Shown here: piece after piece, positions 30,293 to 41,540 of the stretch
How the letters are laid out: each line of letters starts with the position of its first letter
How positions within the stretch are numbered: the stretch's first letter is position 1
DNA from: Incurvaria masculella
Taxonomy: Eukaryota; Arthropoda; Insecta; Lepidoptera; Incurvariidae
DNA length: 64,000 nt
Reading direction: 5' to 3'
Assembly: GCA_946894095.1 (NCBI GenBank)
Contig: OX335664.1
Coordinates: 11,396,001 to 11,460,000 of the forward strand
The notes under the pieces: model-generated
Told to the model about the DNA's origin: nothing
What the model saw: only the letters and a program-made list of their open reading frames with translations
Databases searched by the model: none
Position numbers and translations under genes: made by a program

Positions 30293-31344
30293 CAGGGTCC
30301 GTCACTCGAAGTGTTACCAATTGAAAATGATCTTATTTGATTAATTGAAGTATGGTTCGTTAAAAAATATATCACAATAAAACATTTAATTTTAAACAAT
30401 AATTGTTATTGTTCGATATAGCCTTCTTTGATCAATATATAAAAGCTTTCTGAGACGATGCTGAGTGTTGTTGGAACGTCCAGCGTTTCGTACTGCATTG
30501 TTTACACGTGCACATGGTATGAGCGCCTCATTTAACACCTTTTGCATACACTTGCTGGTTGACTTTGACGCCCTTCTCGATAAACACGAGTGAATAGCGA
30601 CCATTTGCGGTCACTGCAGCCGAGACCATAACAGAAGCGGGCGCTTGCGTACGAACGGGAACTCCATCGTCTAAATTCTCGTTGGATTTGCCCTGAAGAC
30701 AAACACGAAAATGTTGTTTGTTTATATACTGTTAGACAGTAAACATTTTTTCATCAGAAAAAACAATGTTTTCCAGATCGCCACGCAAGACTTTCAGTGC
30801 TTGAGCTCTTTGTAGTCGAACTGCCTTCTGCGCTGAACTAAGATGCTGTAATTTTTGTATCTTGTTGGTAGGGCTTCAGTTGCATTTATTTTTATTTCAG
30901 TATGCGCCGATTACTTGAGTCGGATATTGTCTGACTTTTCGCAAATTTTGCAGAACACTGGTGAGGATTTCCTTGCATTCGAGCCTTTAACTTATGAACC
31001 ATATCATGTGATACTGCTATTTTCGGATGACCGCCTCAATGCCGTTTAGCAATGCTCCCTGTTAGGTTATATAGATTAATTAATGGTTCGATGCACTAAC
31101 ATTTTGTTAACACGTAAATGTCGGAGCTCCCGAGCGATGACTGGTTGTGATTTTCCGGTCAAATACAAAACGATCACAATGTTAGGTTTAATATCCATTG
31201 CGAACATTTATTATACAATTCAAATTTGTTTCCGCTCTTTTCGCCCACTTAAAAACAATGAAATAAATTGACGTTTCACCAAAATTTGGCGCGATGTCAT
31301 TATTATTTTGAAAATAGAAGTAACAGTTCGAGTGACGGACCCTG
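30293..31344 (-). mobile_element. Decayed Tc1/mariner element
   Basis: Ends CAGGGTCCGTCACTCGAA on both sides in inverted order, flanked by TA at 30291-30292 and 31345-31346; 1,052 bp. The interior holds a transposase pseudogene on the minus strand broken by stops and frameshifts; a recognisable block (NGRYSLVF, then an IEKGVKVNQQ-like stretch) is spread over frames at about 30,520-30,680. Truncated relatives lie at 34071-34230 and 54005-54035. Confidence 0.78.
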
Positions 31345-31690
31345 TAGTAATCGCTTTGATCACAGGATTTCATCAATGTATAAACTAACTGCTAGTTAAA
31401 AATCAATAAACTCCATAATAACCATGATTATAATATTTATATCCACTACTTCATTAGACTGGAAGTTGTCTCTTGACTGACAGCTTTGAATGTGAGTCAA
31501 CAGCAATGTCAAAGCCATTTTTATTTAATTAATGTGCTAGTTAAGTTCCAGGTTAACAGATCATAACATTAACTGGATGCGACGAAAGAGACCTGGATTT
31601 ATCGTTTGCAAATATATGTGGGCCCAAGGTCCACAATCGCCCGATTGAATATGTTACCTTGGAGCTTATGAACTGTTACATCCCAACTGA
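31190..31690. repeat. Left arm of a large inverted duplication
   Basis: This arm contains the right end of the decayed mariner and about 340 bp of its flank (to GAACTGTTACATCCC). It is repeated in inverted order at 33606-34230. The shared flank shows that the duplication happened after the mariner inserted, or that both belong to one longer element. Confidence 0.75.
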
Positions 31691-31706
31691 GCGTTTATTG
31701 TTTTTT

Positions 31707-32281
31707 AACCGACTTCAAAAAAAGGAGGAGGTTATCAATTCATCTGTATGTTTTTTTTGTTTTTTTGTTTTTTTTGTTTTTTTTTAAATGTTTGTTACCT
31801 CATAACTTTTGCCTGGGTGAACCGATTTTGATAATTATTTTTTTAAATGATAGCTAGTGCTTCCCAAGTGGTCCCATTTTAATTTGGTTAAGTTCTGACA
31901 ATGATATCCATGAGAAAATCATAAAAGTCTTAAATTTGTATTAACATTGCGCGACAAATGGACAAATAACTCAATATAACGCCAACCGATTTCGATAATT
32001 CTTTTTTTATTGGAAAGGACGTGTACAAATTAGTAAAATTACTTCAGATTCACTAAAAATAAACAAATAAAAATACAAATTTAACAAAAAAAATAACCGA
32101 CTTCAAAGGAAAAGCACTAAAAAGTAAAAAATAATTTTCATTTTTGTAGTTACGATTTCTGTAATTTTTTGAGTCGGTGTCAGCCAAGGTTAGGTTAGGT
32201 TAGGTTAGGTTCGGTCAGGTTAGTCAGTTAAAAAATGAAAATTATTTTTTACTTTTTAGTGCTTTTTCTTGAAGTCGGTTA
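31707..32281 (+). repeat. CCGACTTC-family dispersed repeat, copy 1
   Basis: Begins ACCGACTTCAAAAAAAGG, runs through CATAACTTTTGCCTGGGTGA and ends in an inverted copy of its terminal CCGACTTC block. It holds a short TTAGG run (about 32187-32212) between partly paired arms at 32094-32186 and 32230-32281. The right arm is shorter than in the copy at 47156. Confidence 0.8.
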
Positions 32282-32306
32282 TTTTTTTTGTTAAATTTTT
32301 TTTTAC

Positions 32307-32757
32307 TAACCGACTTCAAAAAAAGGAGGAGGTTATCAATTCGTCTGTATGTTTTTTTTTTTTTATGTTTGTTACCTCATAACTTTTGCCTGGGTGAACC
32401 GATTTTGATGATTATTTTTTTAAATGATAGCTAGTGCTTCCCAAGTGGTCCCATTTTAATTTGGTTAAGTTCTGATAATGATTTCCATTAGAAAATCATA
32501 AAAGTCTTAAATTTGTATTAAGATGTGCGCGACAAATGGACGAATAACTCAATATAACGCCAACCGATTTCGGTGATTCTTTTTTTATTGGAAAGGACGT
32601 GTACTAATTAGTAAGTGTACTTCAGATTCACTAAAAAAAAACAAATAAAAAAAAATTAACAAAAAAAATAACCGACTTTAAAAAAAAAGCACTAAAAAGT
32701 AAAAAATAATTTCCATTTTACGATTTTACGATTTCTGTTATTTTTTGAGTCGGTGTC
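32307..32757 (+). repeat. CCGACTTC-family dispersed repeat, copy 2 (truncated)
   Basis: Follows copy 1 directly. It has the left half and left arm only and stops at GAGTCGGTGTC, so the TTAGG run and right arm are missing. Confidence 0.8.
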
Positions 32758-33323
32758 TCAGTTTGTCAAGTTTTTTCTTATCTTTAGTAAAGCTTTTAGA
32801 TATTATCAGATTGATACAGATTTTGGACACCACAGTAACTCGGCACTGTAGTTTCCCCCTTATGTGGAACAAGTGGACCTTCCCCAGCGTGAAATCCATT
32901 GACAACGGAAGTATGGATTTATGAGCTGTGCAGGTGCAGAATGCTGATAGTAATGCAATGACGGTGATGTCGGTCTATGCGGCGTCCGAGAATTTCGAAA
33001 ATCTATCTGACTATCGCCCGGATCCACCACTTCCAGTTACAGACATCCCAAAGTTATCTTTCGGTTACACCATATAAATATGCAATGTAACCGAAACTAC
33101 ATTCCATATAGCTGGAGGTAGTGAAAAGAGGAGTATATGACCTGAGTTGGTGTGACAAGCGCGCTTGCGTAAACAAAAATAATTTGAATTCATTTTTAAC
33201 GTTGAATATTTTGATGTTTTTTGGAATTTCTCATTCCAAATTACATTTAAACATATAAGTTGCTTACATGTTTATAAACTATTTAGAAAACTCTTTAGTA
33301 TGATATGATTAGATTGAGTTAGA
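32758..33323. other. Unassigned spacer
   Basis: No ORF of note and no repeat that recurs in the window. A composition change to less A/T-rich sequence at 32,830-33,060 suggests an old fragment of a coding or transposon sequence, which I cannot name. Confidence 0.4.
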
Positions 33324-33579
33324 TTGAAGGCTTCCGTACCATCGTAAAAGATTTAATACAAAAAAATCACGTTTTTTGTATGGGGGGCCCCTTTAATTAT
33401 TATTATTTTTTAAACTTACCTATTTGTTGTTATAGCGGCAAAATAAATACACACTCTGCGAAAATGTCAGCTGTCTATCTGTTACGGTTACTGAGATACA
33501 GCCCTGTGACAGACGGACGGACGGACAGCGGAGTCTTAGTAATAGGGTTCCGTTTTCACCCTTTGGGTACGGAACCCTA
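33324..33579 (+). repeat. GACG-family dispersed repeat, 5' truncated
   Basis: Starts at TTCCGTACCATCG, has a short GACG run near 33515 and the full 3' end with the self-complementary AGGGTTCCGT ... ACGGAACCCT. Confidence 0.8.
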
Positions 33580-33605
33580 AAAACTAAACGCAGGGTTTCG
33601 CCTTT

Positions 33606-34230
33606 AATCCTTTGGGATGTAACAGTTCATAAGCTCCGAGGCACCACATTCGATCGGGCGGTTGTGGACCTCGGGCAAACATATATTCGCAAACGATCAA
33701 GCCGGGTCTCTTTCGCTACATCCAGTCAAAGTTCTAATCCGTGCAATAATGGCTTTAGCAGTACTTTTGACTGACATTCAAAGTTATCTGTCACTCAAGA
33801 GACAATCATTCTTATGAAGTAGTGGATATAAATATTATAATCATGGTTATTATGGAGTTTATTGAATTTTGATTAGCATTTAGGGCCAGTTTAGGTGGTA
33901 GGGACTGCCACATGTGGCTGCTTATTTATTAATAGTAACACTAATATTACATATTAAGCTACTTGTGTAATTTGTTTCAAAAACTGTCTAATAAAGAAAT
34001 TTGAATTTGAATTTGAATTTAATTAATACATGGATGAAATCCTCTGGTCAAAGCGATTACTACAGGGTCCGTCACTTGAACTGCTACCAACTTCACACTG
34101 CTTATATTTTCAAAATAATAATAAAAATGCGCCCATTTCTTGGTAAAACGTCTGTTGTTTCATTGTTTTTAAGTGGGCGAAAAGAGCGGGAACAATTTTG
34201 AATTTGATAATAAATTTTCGCAATGGATAT
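33606..34230. repeat. Right arm of the large inverted duplication
   Basis: Inverted copy of 31190-31690, diverged by perhaps 15-20 percent by eye. It carries a later insertion at 33885-34022. Confidence 0.75.
33885..34022 (+). repeat. Retroposon 3' tail with (GAATTT)n
   Basis: Absent from the partner arm. It reads GCCACATGTGGC, later AATAAAG and ends in four GAATTT units, a common tail form of lepidopteran non-LTR elements. Confidence 0.6.
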
Positions 34231-34246
34231 TAAACGTAACAATGGG

Positions 34247-34529
34247 ATCGACTCGCACTCGAAGGGTTCCGTACCATCGTACAAGACTTAACACAATTAA
34301 ATTACGTTTTTTGTATGGGCCCCCTTTAATTTTTATTATTTTAAAATTCTACCTATTTGTTGTTAAAGCGGAAAAATAAATTCACACTCTGAAATATTTC
34401 AGCTGCCTACCTATTACGGTTCATGAGATACAGCCCTGTGACAGACGGACGGACGGACGGACGGACGAACGGACGGAAAGCGGAGGCTTAGTAATAGGGT
34501 TCCGTTTTCACCCTTTGGGTACTGAACCC
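34247..34529 (+). repeat. GACG-family dispersed repeat
   Basis: Lacks the extreme 5' end. The GACG run includes an interruption (GACGAACGGACGG). It is inserted beside the end of the inverted duplication. Confidence 0.8.
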
Positions 34530-34761
34530 TTTTTGACCTGTTTTATCCCCCTAATAGTAGAATTTCAAAAAAATAATTCTTCGGAAGCATTCCCATCTAA
34601 AACAAAATATACTCTGACATTTCTGGGTTCAGCGGCTCTAGAGATAGAAATGTGTACAATATGCCCTCTTTTACCCCCCTTCAATACCCCCAACAGTAGA
34701 ATAAAAAAAAAACCTCTCATATTTAGCAATCTCACCCTTAAAGAAAGCTACTGTAACTAAA

Positions 34762-35080
34762 AAACCGGCCAAGTGCGAGTCGGACTCGCACACGAAGGGT
34801 TCCGTACCATCGTAAAAAATAAAACAAAAAAATGACGTTTTTTGTATGGGAGCCCCCTTTAATTTTAATTATTTTTTAATCTTACCTATTTGTTGTTATA
34901 GCGGCAAAATAAATACACACTCTGTGAAAATTTCAGCTGTCTACCTGTTACGGTTACTGAGATACAGCCCTGTGACAGACGGACAGACGGACGGACGGAC
35001 GGACGGACGGACGGACGGACGGACGGACAGCGGAGGCTTAGTAATAGGGTTCCGTTTTCACCCTTTGGGTACGGAACCCT
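34762..35080 (+). repeat. GACG-family dispersed repeat, full length
   Basis: Runs from ACCGGCCAAGTGCGAGTCGG to ACGGAACCCT. The 5' end holds the palindrome TGCGAGTCGGACTCGCA and the 3' end a 10-bp-arm hairpin; about ten GACG units lie between. Confidence 0.85.
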
Positions 35081-35137
35081 AAAAAAATAAAATATTTTTA
35101 AATAAAAAAAGGACCGCCTCCAAAAAAACCGGAACTA

Positions 35138-35470
35138 AAACAGGCCAAGTGCGAGTCGGACTCGCACATGAAGGGTTCCGTACCATCGTAAAAGATTTAT
35201 TACAAAAAAAACATTTTTGTTGTATGGGGGCCCCCTTTAATTGTAATTATTTCTTAATCTTACCTATTTGTTGTTATAGCGGCAAAATAAATACACACTC
35301 TGTGAAAATTTCAGCTGTCTATCTGTTACGGTTACTGAGATACAGCCCTGTGACAGACGGACAGACGGACGGACGGACGGACGGACGGACGGACGGACGG
35401 ACGGACGGACGGACGGACAGCGGAGGCTTAGTAATAGGGTTCCGTTTTCACCCTTTGGGTACGGAACCCT
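35138..35470 (+). repeat. GACG-family dispersed repeat with the longest GACG run
   Basis: About 15 GACG-type units. Its 107-codon open frame comes from the repeat and is not a gene. It lies just outside the 3' tail of the CR1-like element. Confidence 0.85.
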
Positions 35471-35691
35471 AAAAAAAATAATTCGTTACTTTTAATTAAT
35501 TTATTTATTTTATTTATTTATTTATTTTCAAAACACCCTATATACAGACAAGGAATCCAATTCTTAGGGATGTGAACAAACAACAAAAAGTATGATTATT
35601 TTAAGTGGTAACAATAATACACATACACAAATTTACATTTACAAAATACATGAAAGGTCAGTAAGTGCCTAATTTAATAAATCTGACTGTT

Positions 35692-38558
35692 TCATATATT
35701 GTTATATACTTCAGCTAGTTTTGCAAATTGTTTACGATTGCAGTGGAAGACATCTAGCTCTGGCAGTTTAGCTATTATGTCATTGAGTCCGTACAACGCC
35801 CGAAGCACTGGAGTCTGCTGACAGTGGACAGTACGAGATCGCGCTACTGTGAATAGTCTGTGATTTCTGGCGCGTATGTATCTATCCGGCACATGAAGGG
35901 AGATCAAACCGAGAATGAATGGATTGTCAATCTGACCGTTCAATAAAAGGAAAAAATGTAAAAAGAGATGTACAGTCCTCCTATTCTGTAGCGTAGTGTA
36001 TCCAACCATTCCGCTTACGAATAAAGAGGGGTAGTTATATTTGAGTATCTCATTGTAGGGATAGTAGCCATACATTTTCTTGTATAAAAACCTATTAAAT
36101 TTCCTTTGAACTCTTTCCACCATGAGTATGTATTTTGACTCATGTGGGTTCCAGATAATTGCATTGTAATCGAGTTTCGAACGCACAAAGGCGTCGTATA
36201 GGAGTCTGAGTACTGTGGCGTCCTGAAAGTAATTACCTTGCCTCAAAACAAACCCCAAACTCCTGTATGCCTGCTTGCACTTCCCCTCTATATGGTCATG
36301 AAACGTTAGTTTATCATCCATTGAGATTCCTAAGTCTTTTACGCGATGGACTCTCGAAAGTGAGTTCCCCGACAATTTGTAGTCGTGTTGAATCGGGTTT
36401 CGAGATCTAGTATAGGTCATTATGGAACACTTGTCGAAATTGAATTCCATCATGTTCTGCTCGCCCCACTCTTGGACTAGATCGATATCATTTTGCAGTA
36501 ATTCACAGTCAAGTTGAGTCGTGACACCGAGTGCCAGTTTTAGGTCGTCGGCGAATAAAAAGCACACTGCCGTCCTGACACTCTGTGGGAGGTCGTTAAT
36601 CATGAATAGAAACTGGGATGGCCCCAGATTACTCCCTTGGCTCACCCCAGACCTGGTGAAATAATTTTTAGATCGTTCTCCCGAGAGCTGAACGTACTGA
36701 TTCCTGTCCTTAAAGTAATCTGCAAAAAAATGCACTAGTTTAGGAGAGAAGCCAGAGGCTGACAATTTTTGGAGCAGGACATCATTATTCACCCGATCGA
36801 AGGCTTTCCGGTAGTCAAAGTAAGCTACATCTACTTGCTTCATTTTTTCCATTTTACCTGATGTATAATTTACAAAGTTCATCAGATTAGTGGTCGTTGA
36901 TCGTTTTCTTCGAAACCCGTGCTGGCAGTCGGTGAGCATAGTTTGCGTCTGCCAGGAAATGCACGAATTCAAAATTGTCTCAAATATTTTGGCAAAAGTC
37001 GAAAGGATGGCTATAGGCCTGTAGTTGCTTACGTCTGATTTGTCTCCATTTTTATGAATTGGTGTTACCCTTGATTCCTTCCATCTAGAGGGATATTTGC
37101 ACTGGTGGAGAGAAAGATTGAATAAGAAAAGAAGAGGTTTTTCGAAGGCCGATATACAGTCTTTAACGACAAACGAAGGAACAGCATCTGGGCCTGGAGA
37201 AGATCGAACTTTCAAACGTTTGACTGCGCGTTGTAGGTCGGTGATGTCGATTGAGTCCACACTAACAAGGGTTGCGCCGGCTCCAACTCCAGAAAGCTCC
37301 ATTGCGGCTCTAGCATCCAGTTTCGGAATATCTTCTAGGAATACAGATTTAAAATATTCAGCGAAAGCGTTACTCGCGTCACAACCGGCGTATGATCTAC
37401 CGTTGTATCTATATTCTGAAGGTTTTTGTCTGTCGGTTCGTAGGTCTTTTACAAATTTCCAAAAGGTAGTGACATCTGTCCTTATGTTGTATGTTGCTGT
37501 CCATATGTTGCTGTGTGCGTCAACAATTTGTTTTTTGACAAGTGTCCTGTAATGCCTAAATTGTTCTCTATCATCTTCTAAGGCTGTTCCGAATTTTGAT
37601 CGTTGGTGAAAGTAATATTTAGACCTAATATTGCGTATAATTTCGGAGGTAAACCACTTCGGATATTGAAACCTCGTATTTACTTGCGTACCTTTTTTCA
37701 TCGGAACACAACCGTCGTAGCAACTGTCTAAAATTGAGTAAAAGTAAGAAACTGCTGTATCAATATCTTGCAAATCATAAAGCGATTCCCAATTTGCTTC
37801 AGCGAGTCGTTTATACAATAAAAGAAAGTCTGCCTTACGAAAATTCCGTTCACTTGTCGGTTTGATCTCGCGTAAGGCGGCGGTAGACACAGGTGCCGAA
37901 TGCGCGCGAGGGAACACTATGGTAGTGCTCAGCGGCGGGTGGTAGCTGTCCACTCTCACGAGACCGGTACACTCACATACTGATACGCGTTCTTCAGGAA
38001 GGTTGCTAAGTACCAGATCTAGGATACCTCCACTGCAATTAGGAACAGAATTAAATTGTTTAAATCTACAGAAGGCCAAAAAATATCCATAACATATCAA
38101 AACATTTTGTGAACAGGAATTTAGATTAAAGTCGCCGAAACAATAATATTGTCATATGACAGACTTAGGTTTTCAATAATTTTAAATATTGAATAATATG
38201 TGTCATCAGATGCAGATGGCGGTATGTATGTGACACAGCACAAAAATTGTATGTTTCGGTTTTTAATAGACGCACACAATAATTCAATTCCTTGCAATTC
38301 ACCATCCACTTGCATCAATTGGCGTACGTCAAATTCTGCCCTCGCTGCGAGCATCACACCTCCCCAATTGTCCTCACCGCCTCCTCTGTCTCTCCGAAGT
38401 ATGGTGAAGTCTCCTGGGAATAGTTCAGCGTCGAACACTGACTTGTTCAGCCATGTTTCAGTGGCTACAAAGAAATCAGCTGTAGAGGCAACTATAGACT
38501 CGAGGAACGTTTTAGTTTTGCTTCTGATGCCGCGAACGTTCTGATAAAAGAATTCCAA
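35692..38558 (-). pseudogene. CR1-like ORF2: AP endonuclease and reverse transcriptase, one frameshift
   Basis: The ORF starts at 38558. The endonuclease has YQNVRGIRSK, ATETWL, a GG..GGVM block and the beginning of the next catalytic motif; the frame breaks near 38147, where one extra T in a run of three would connect it to the downstream GDFN-type motif and the reverse transcriptase ORF (35692-38100, 802 residues). That part shows AILSTFAKIFE, AYFDYRKAFDRVN, GVSQGSNLGP and the catalytic FADDLKL. The enzyme nicks the target and copies the RNA at the nick. Mutation and sequencing error are both possible for the break. Confidence 0.9.
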
Positions 38559-38565
38559 CGTTTTA

Positions 38566-40197
38566 TCACGCGGTCGAGGGAATCTTGCTTCCGACCGCTG
38601 GTCGTCGAAACGTAATCCATTTCTTTATTCTTGCGTTTCTTGGCCACGCATCCGGGCAGAAGCAAACGGAATAGTCAGTCTCCGTCACTCCGATCTTATA
38701 TGAAGAATAATCACCCTTTGCCTTTAACTGTTCAACTGTAAAGTCTGCATTTGAGCATAATTTCTTCATGTGATTATTAATTGCATCTTCCGTAGTCCCA
38801 ATTTCTAGGTTCCAAATGTGAAGGTACCTGCGCTGCTCAATCGCTTTTATGGTACTTTTATGAGGTTCAGCAGTACCATACAGTACGACTGGCTTTCTTG
38901 TAGGGTTTTTTTCAGCTACCTGTCTCCATTCTACTTGAGGATCAGTGAGTTTACGTTGCTTTTTTGCGGAAGACACTGGCTCTGCGTAGGTCCCAGATAT
39001 AGCTGATTGTCGTCGATCATCTCTATTGATATAGATGCTGCTGCCGCTACCTCCGTCGCTAACTTCGCCTAATTTCAGTATTGTTTTCTTTATTTCTTTG
39101 TCAAGGTTACGTAGGTTTTTTGGAATGTTCGATTCTATATTCCCAACGAGAATATTATTTCGCAGGATGGGTTCAGACTTGGAATATGTATTTTTAGACT
39201 CAGGTGCGCCATTTTTAATGCCACAGCGTAGCAGTGTATCGGTTGAATTTTGTATTGTTAAAACTGATTTCTCCAATGTAGAAAGTTTGTTCATAACAAT
39301 TCCAATGCACGACGTAGTTGTTAATGAAGTAGTAGATTCATAATCCCGCTGTCTTTCTAATTCAGCAATGTTATTCCTAGTGTGTGACAATTCCTGTAAA
39401 AGGTGTTCGTGATTTTCTTGGTATTTCAAAATAATGTTATAAAGTGATTCAACATCCTTCCATATTTTCTCCGTGCTTCCTTTCATAAATCCAGTATTGT
39501 TAGAAAGTTCGGTCTTAATGCAATCGAGCACAATGTCTGCTGAATCCATCGGTGGAGAGGCGGACGCTATTTCGGAATAGGTGGGTGTGATGGTGCCCGA
39601 GCTTCGGACTCTGCAAGATAAAGGTGAGGCTGGTTTTAACTGTCTTGATTGAATTTGTGGGGTTACAGATAATATGGCATCAACTTCGTTAGCAGGTGAA
39701 GGTGTGAAAGGGAGAGTTGAAGCGTGTTTGTTTGGTCCGTTTCTGGGTGTCTGGAATGACGTGGATTCGGTCCTTAGGACGGTAGTGCTGAATTCGATAG
39801 GAGCTGATGTTACATGAGGCGTGGTTAATGTGCGTGATTTTGTAGCGTTACCTTCAATCGGCTGGAACATAGAATCTCGCGCTAATTGAGTTCTTTTCGG
39901 GACACGAGACGGTTGATGACCAATCCAAGATTCCTTCTGCGTGTCCTTAATACATGTGTTGCATTTCCATTTTTTCCCTGTCATTATTTTGAACATGGTA
40001 AATGAGATACCTGAGCAATCTACGTGGTATTTGTCTGAACATATATAACATGTGAGGTGTTGCTTGCTTATAATGTCATTTTTGCACTTTTTGCATGTAC
40101 CAACTGGAACGCGCTGAACGGAGTACATATTTAAAATGAAATTGGCAACAGATTTAATGATAAAATAAATAGATTTCTTCTTCACCAGCTCGGACAA
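38566..40197 (-). CDS. CR1-like ORF1 with PHD-like zinc finger
   Basis: 543 residues. The N-terminal finger runs about 35-82: CKKC, CYIC, YHVDC, W-x-CNTC, the Cys4-His-Cys3 order of PHD fingers. A serine- and proline-rich linker follows, then a coiled coil around 255-300 (ELERQRDYE) and a C-terminal region with nucleic-acid-binding character (RKPVVLYGT, RRYLHIWNLE). Such proteins bind the element RNA. The stop lies eight bases before the ORF2 start. The ORF is intact. Confidence 0.85.
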   Translation of the reverse strand: MSELVKKKSIYFIIKSVANFILNMYSVQRVPVGTCKKCKNDIISKQHLTCYICSDKYHVDCSGISFTMFKIMTGKKWKCNTCIKDTQKESWIGHQPSRVPKRTQLARDSMFQPIEGNATKSRTLTTPHVTSAPIEFSTTVLRTESTSFQTPRNGPNKHASTLPFTPSPANEVDAILSVTPQIQSRQLKPASPLSCRVRSSGTITPTYSEIASASPPMDSADIVLDCIKTELSNNTGFMKGSTEKIWKDVESLYNIILKYQENHEHLLQELSHTRNNIAELERQRDYESTTSLTTTSCIGIVMNKLSTLEKSVLTIQNSTDTLLRCGIKNGAPESKNTYSKSEPILRNNILVGNIESNIPKNLRNLDKEIKKTILKLGEVSDGGSGSSIYINRDDRRQSAISGTYAEPVSSAKKQRKLTDPQVEWRQVAEKNPTRKPVVLYGTAEPHKSTIKAIEQRRYLHIWNLEIGTTEDAINNHMKKLCSNADFTVEQLKAKGDYSSYKIGVTETDYSVCFCPDAWPRNARIKKWITFRRPAVGSKIPSTA

Positions 40198-40576
40198 CTG
40201 ATCTACGTCACCGATGACTTTAGTCTTGACAAAGTACTCGGCGTAATTTTGTCAGTAAGATGCCAAAGGTATTATTCTTGGCATCCTGGGAAGCTTTTGC
40301 AACCTTCTGGAAGGCGATGATAATGTCAAGCTTGGTCTTACAGCCTCTAGGCGTCTGGCGACGGACTCCGATATCTTGGCGCGAAAGATAATGAGATAAA
40401 CGCGGAATATATCTGGAAATATATGCGCAAAACTCAGGGTACGAGAAAAATATAAATATTTTATAAATATTTTGAAAATTCTGATTTTTTTCCTGCCTGT
40501 CAGTATGACAGTTTTTTACTGTCTTTACGACAAGATATTATAATACTAACTAATTATGTACAATTTCGTAATTTTT

Positions 40577-40792
40577 AGGGTTCCGTACCCAAAGGGTGAA
40601 AACGGAACCCTATTACTAAGCCTCCGCTGTCCGTCCGTCCGTCCGTCCGTCCGTCCGTCCGTCTGTCCGTCTGTCACAGGGCTGTATCTCAGTAACCGTA
40701 ACAGGTAGACAGCTGAAATTTTCACAGAGTGTGTATTTATTTTGCCGCTATAACAACAAATAGGTAAGATTAAAAAATAATTAAAATTAAAG
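40577..40792 (-). repeat. GACG-family dispersed repeat, minus orientation, 5' truncated
   Basis: Hairpin end complete, then the (GTCC)n run, lost after TAACAACAAATAGG and an A/T-rich stretch. Confidence 0.8.
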
Positions 40793-41486
40793 GGAATAAA
40801 TAAAATTAAAAATAAAATAAAATAATACAGTTTATTTCGTGAAGAAATTTAGATAAATTTACGAATGAAATGATATTACACGCGCCTAAACCGTCCTTCC
40901 CGAACGAGGCGGGGACGGAATGGTGTCCGGTGACGTCACACCGGGCGGCGGAAGGTGCACGTGGCGTACATGAAAACAATAGCGCGTGGTAATATTTACT
41001 GATCTTTAAAAAAATATTGTGAAGCCATTTGAAGCGCTAGAAAAAAAAAACACCATATTTTAAGTTGGAGCTTTCATAATTATAATAAAAAATAATATAA
41101 ATAGCGTTCCCAGGCTCATTTCGGCAAAAATCGTCTCGTTCATTCAGACAACGATGTCGTAGGAAGCACCAATCCACAGAGCAGCGAATTAACGTACTCC
41201 TTCACCAGTGCGCGACTTTATGCTACTAATAATCGACGCGCCGAAAATACTTATAATCGTTGAAACCCAATTTCAGTACGCTGCGCGCTGTATCGATATC
41301 AGCTTGCACGTAAACCAACGCTAAGGGCATCTCCAGGTAGAATGCTCTGTGGACCAATCATTGCTGACTCAGGTTGTTTACGCTCTCGTAGACTTCGGGT
41401 GTGTTCGGCTGAAATTGTGTCTGTTCGGTCAACAGCGTGCGGAGCGAACTCTACCCAAGGCACCGACTTCAAAAGATGATTAAAAA
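40793..41486. other. Unassigned spacer with a CpG-rich patch
   Basis: The block 40,880-40,970 is CpG rich and contains the palindrome TGACGTCA. No ORF is convincing. A related CpG-rich piece with CATGACGTCACG occurs at 46,500-46,640, so this may be part of an unnamed repeat. Confidence 0.35.
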
Positions 41487-41540
41487 CCGACCAAGTGCGA
41501 GTCGGACTCGCGCACGAAGGGTTCCGTACCATCGTATATT
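41487..41540 (+). repeat. GACG-family fragment (5' end only)
   Basis: Only the 5' palindrome block and CGTACCATCGTA remain. Confidence 0.75.

Larger units (their letters stand above)
35480..40260 (-). mobile_element. CR1/Jockey-group non-LTR retrotransposon, nearly full length
   Basis: Two ORFs on the minus strand, ORF1 with a PHD-like finger and ORF2 with endonuclease and reverse transcriptase, then a 3' untranslated region ending in a TTTA-rich microsatellite (35490-35530). The 5' edge is not visible; sequence up to about 40,450 may still be its leader. The finger type and RT suggest the CR1 side of the group. Only one clear frameshift is seen, so the copy is fairly young. Confidence 0.88.
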
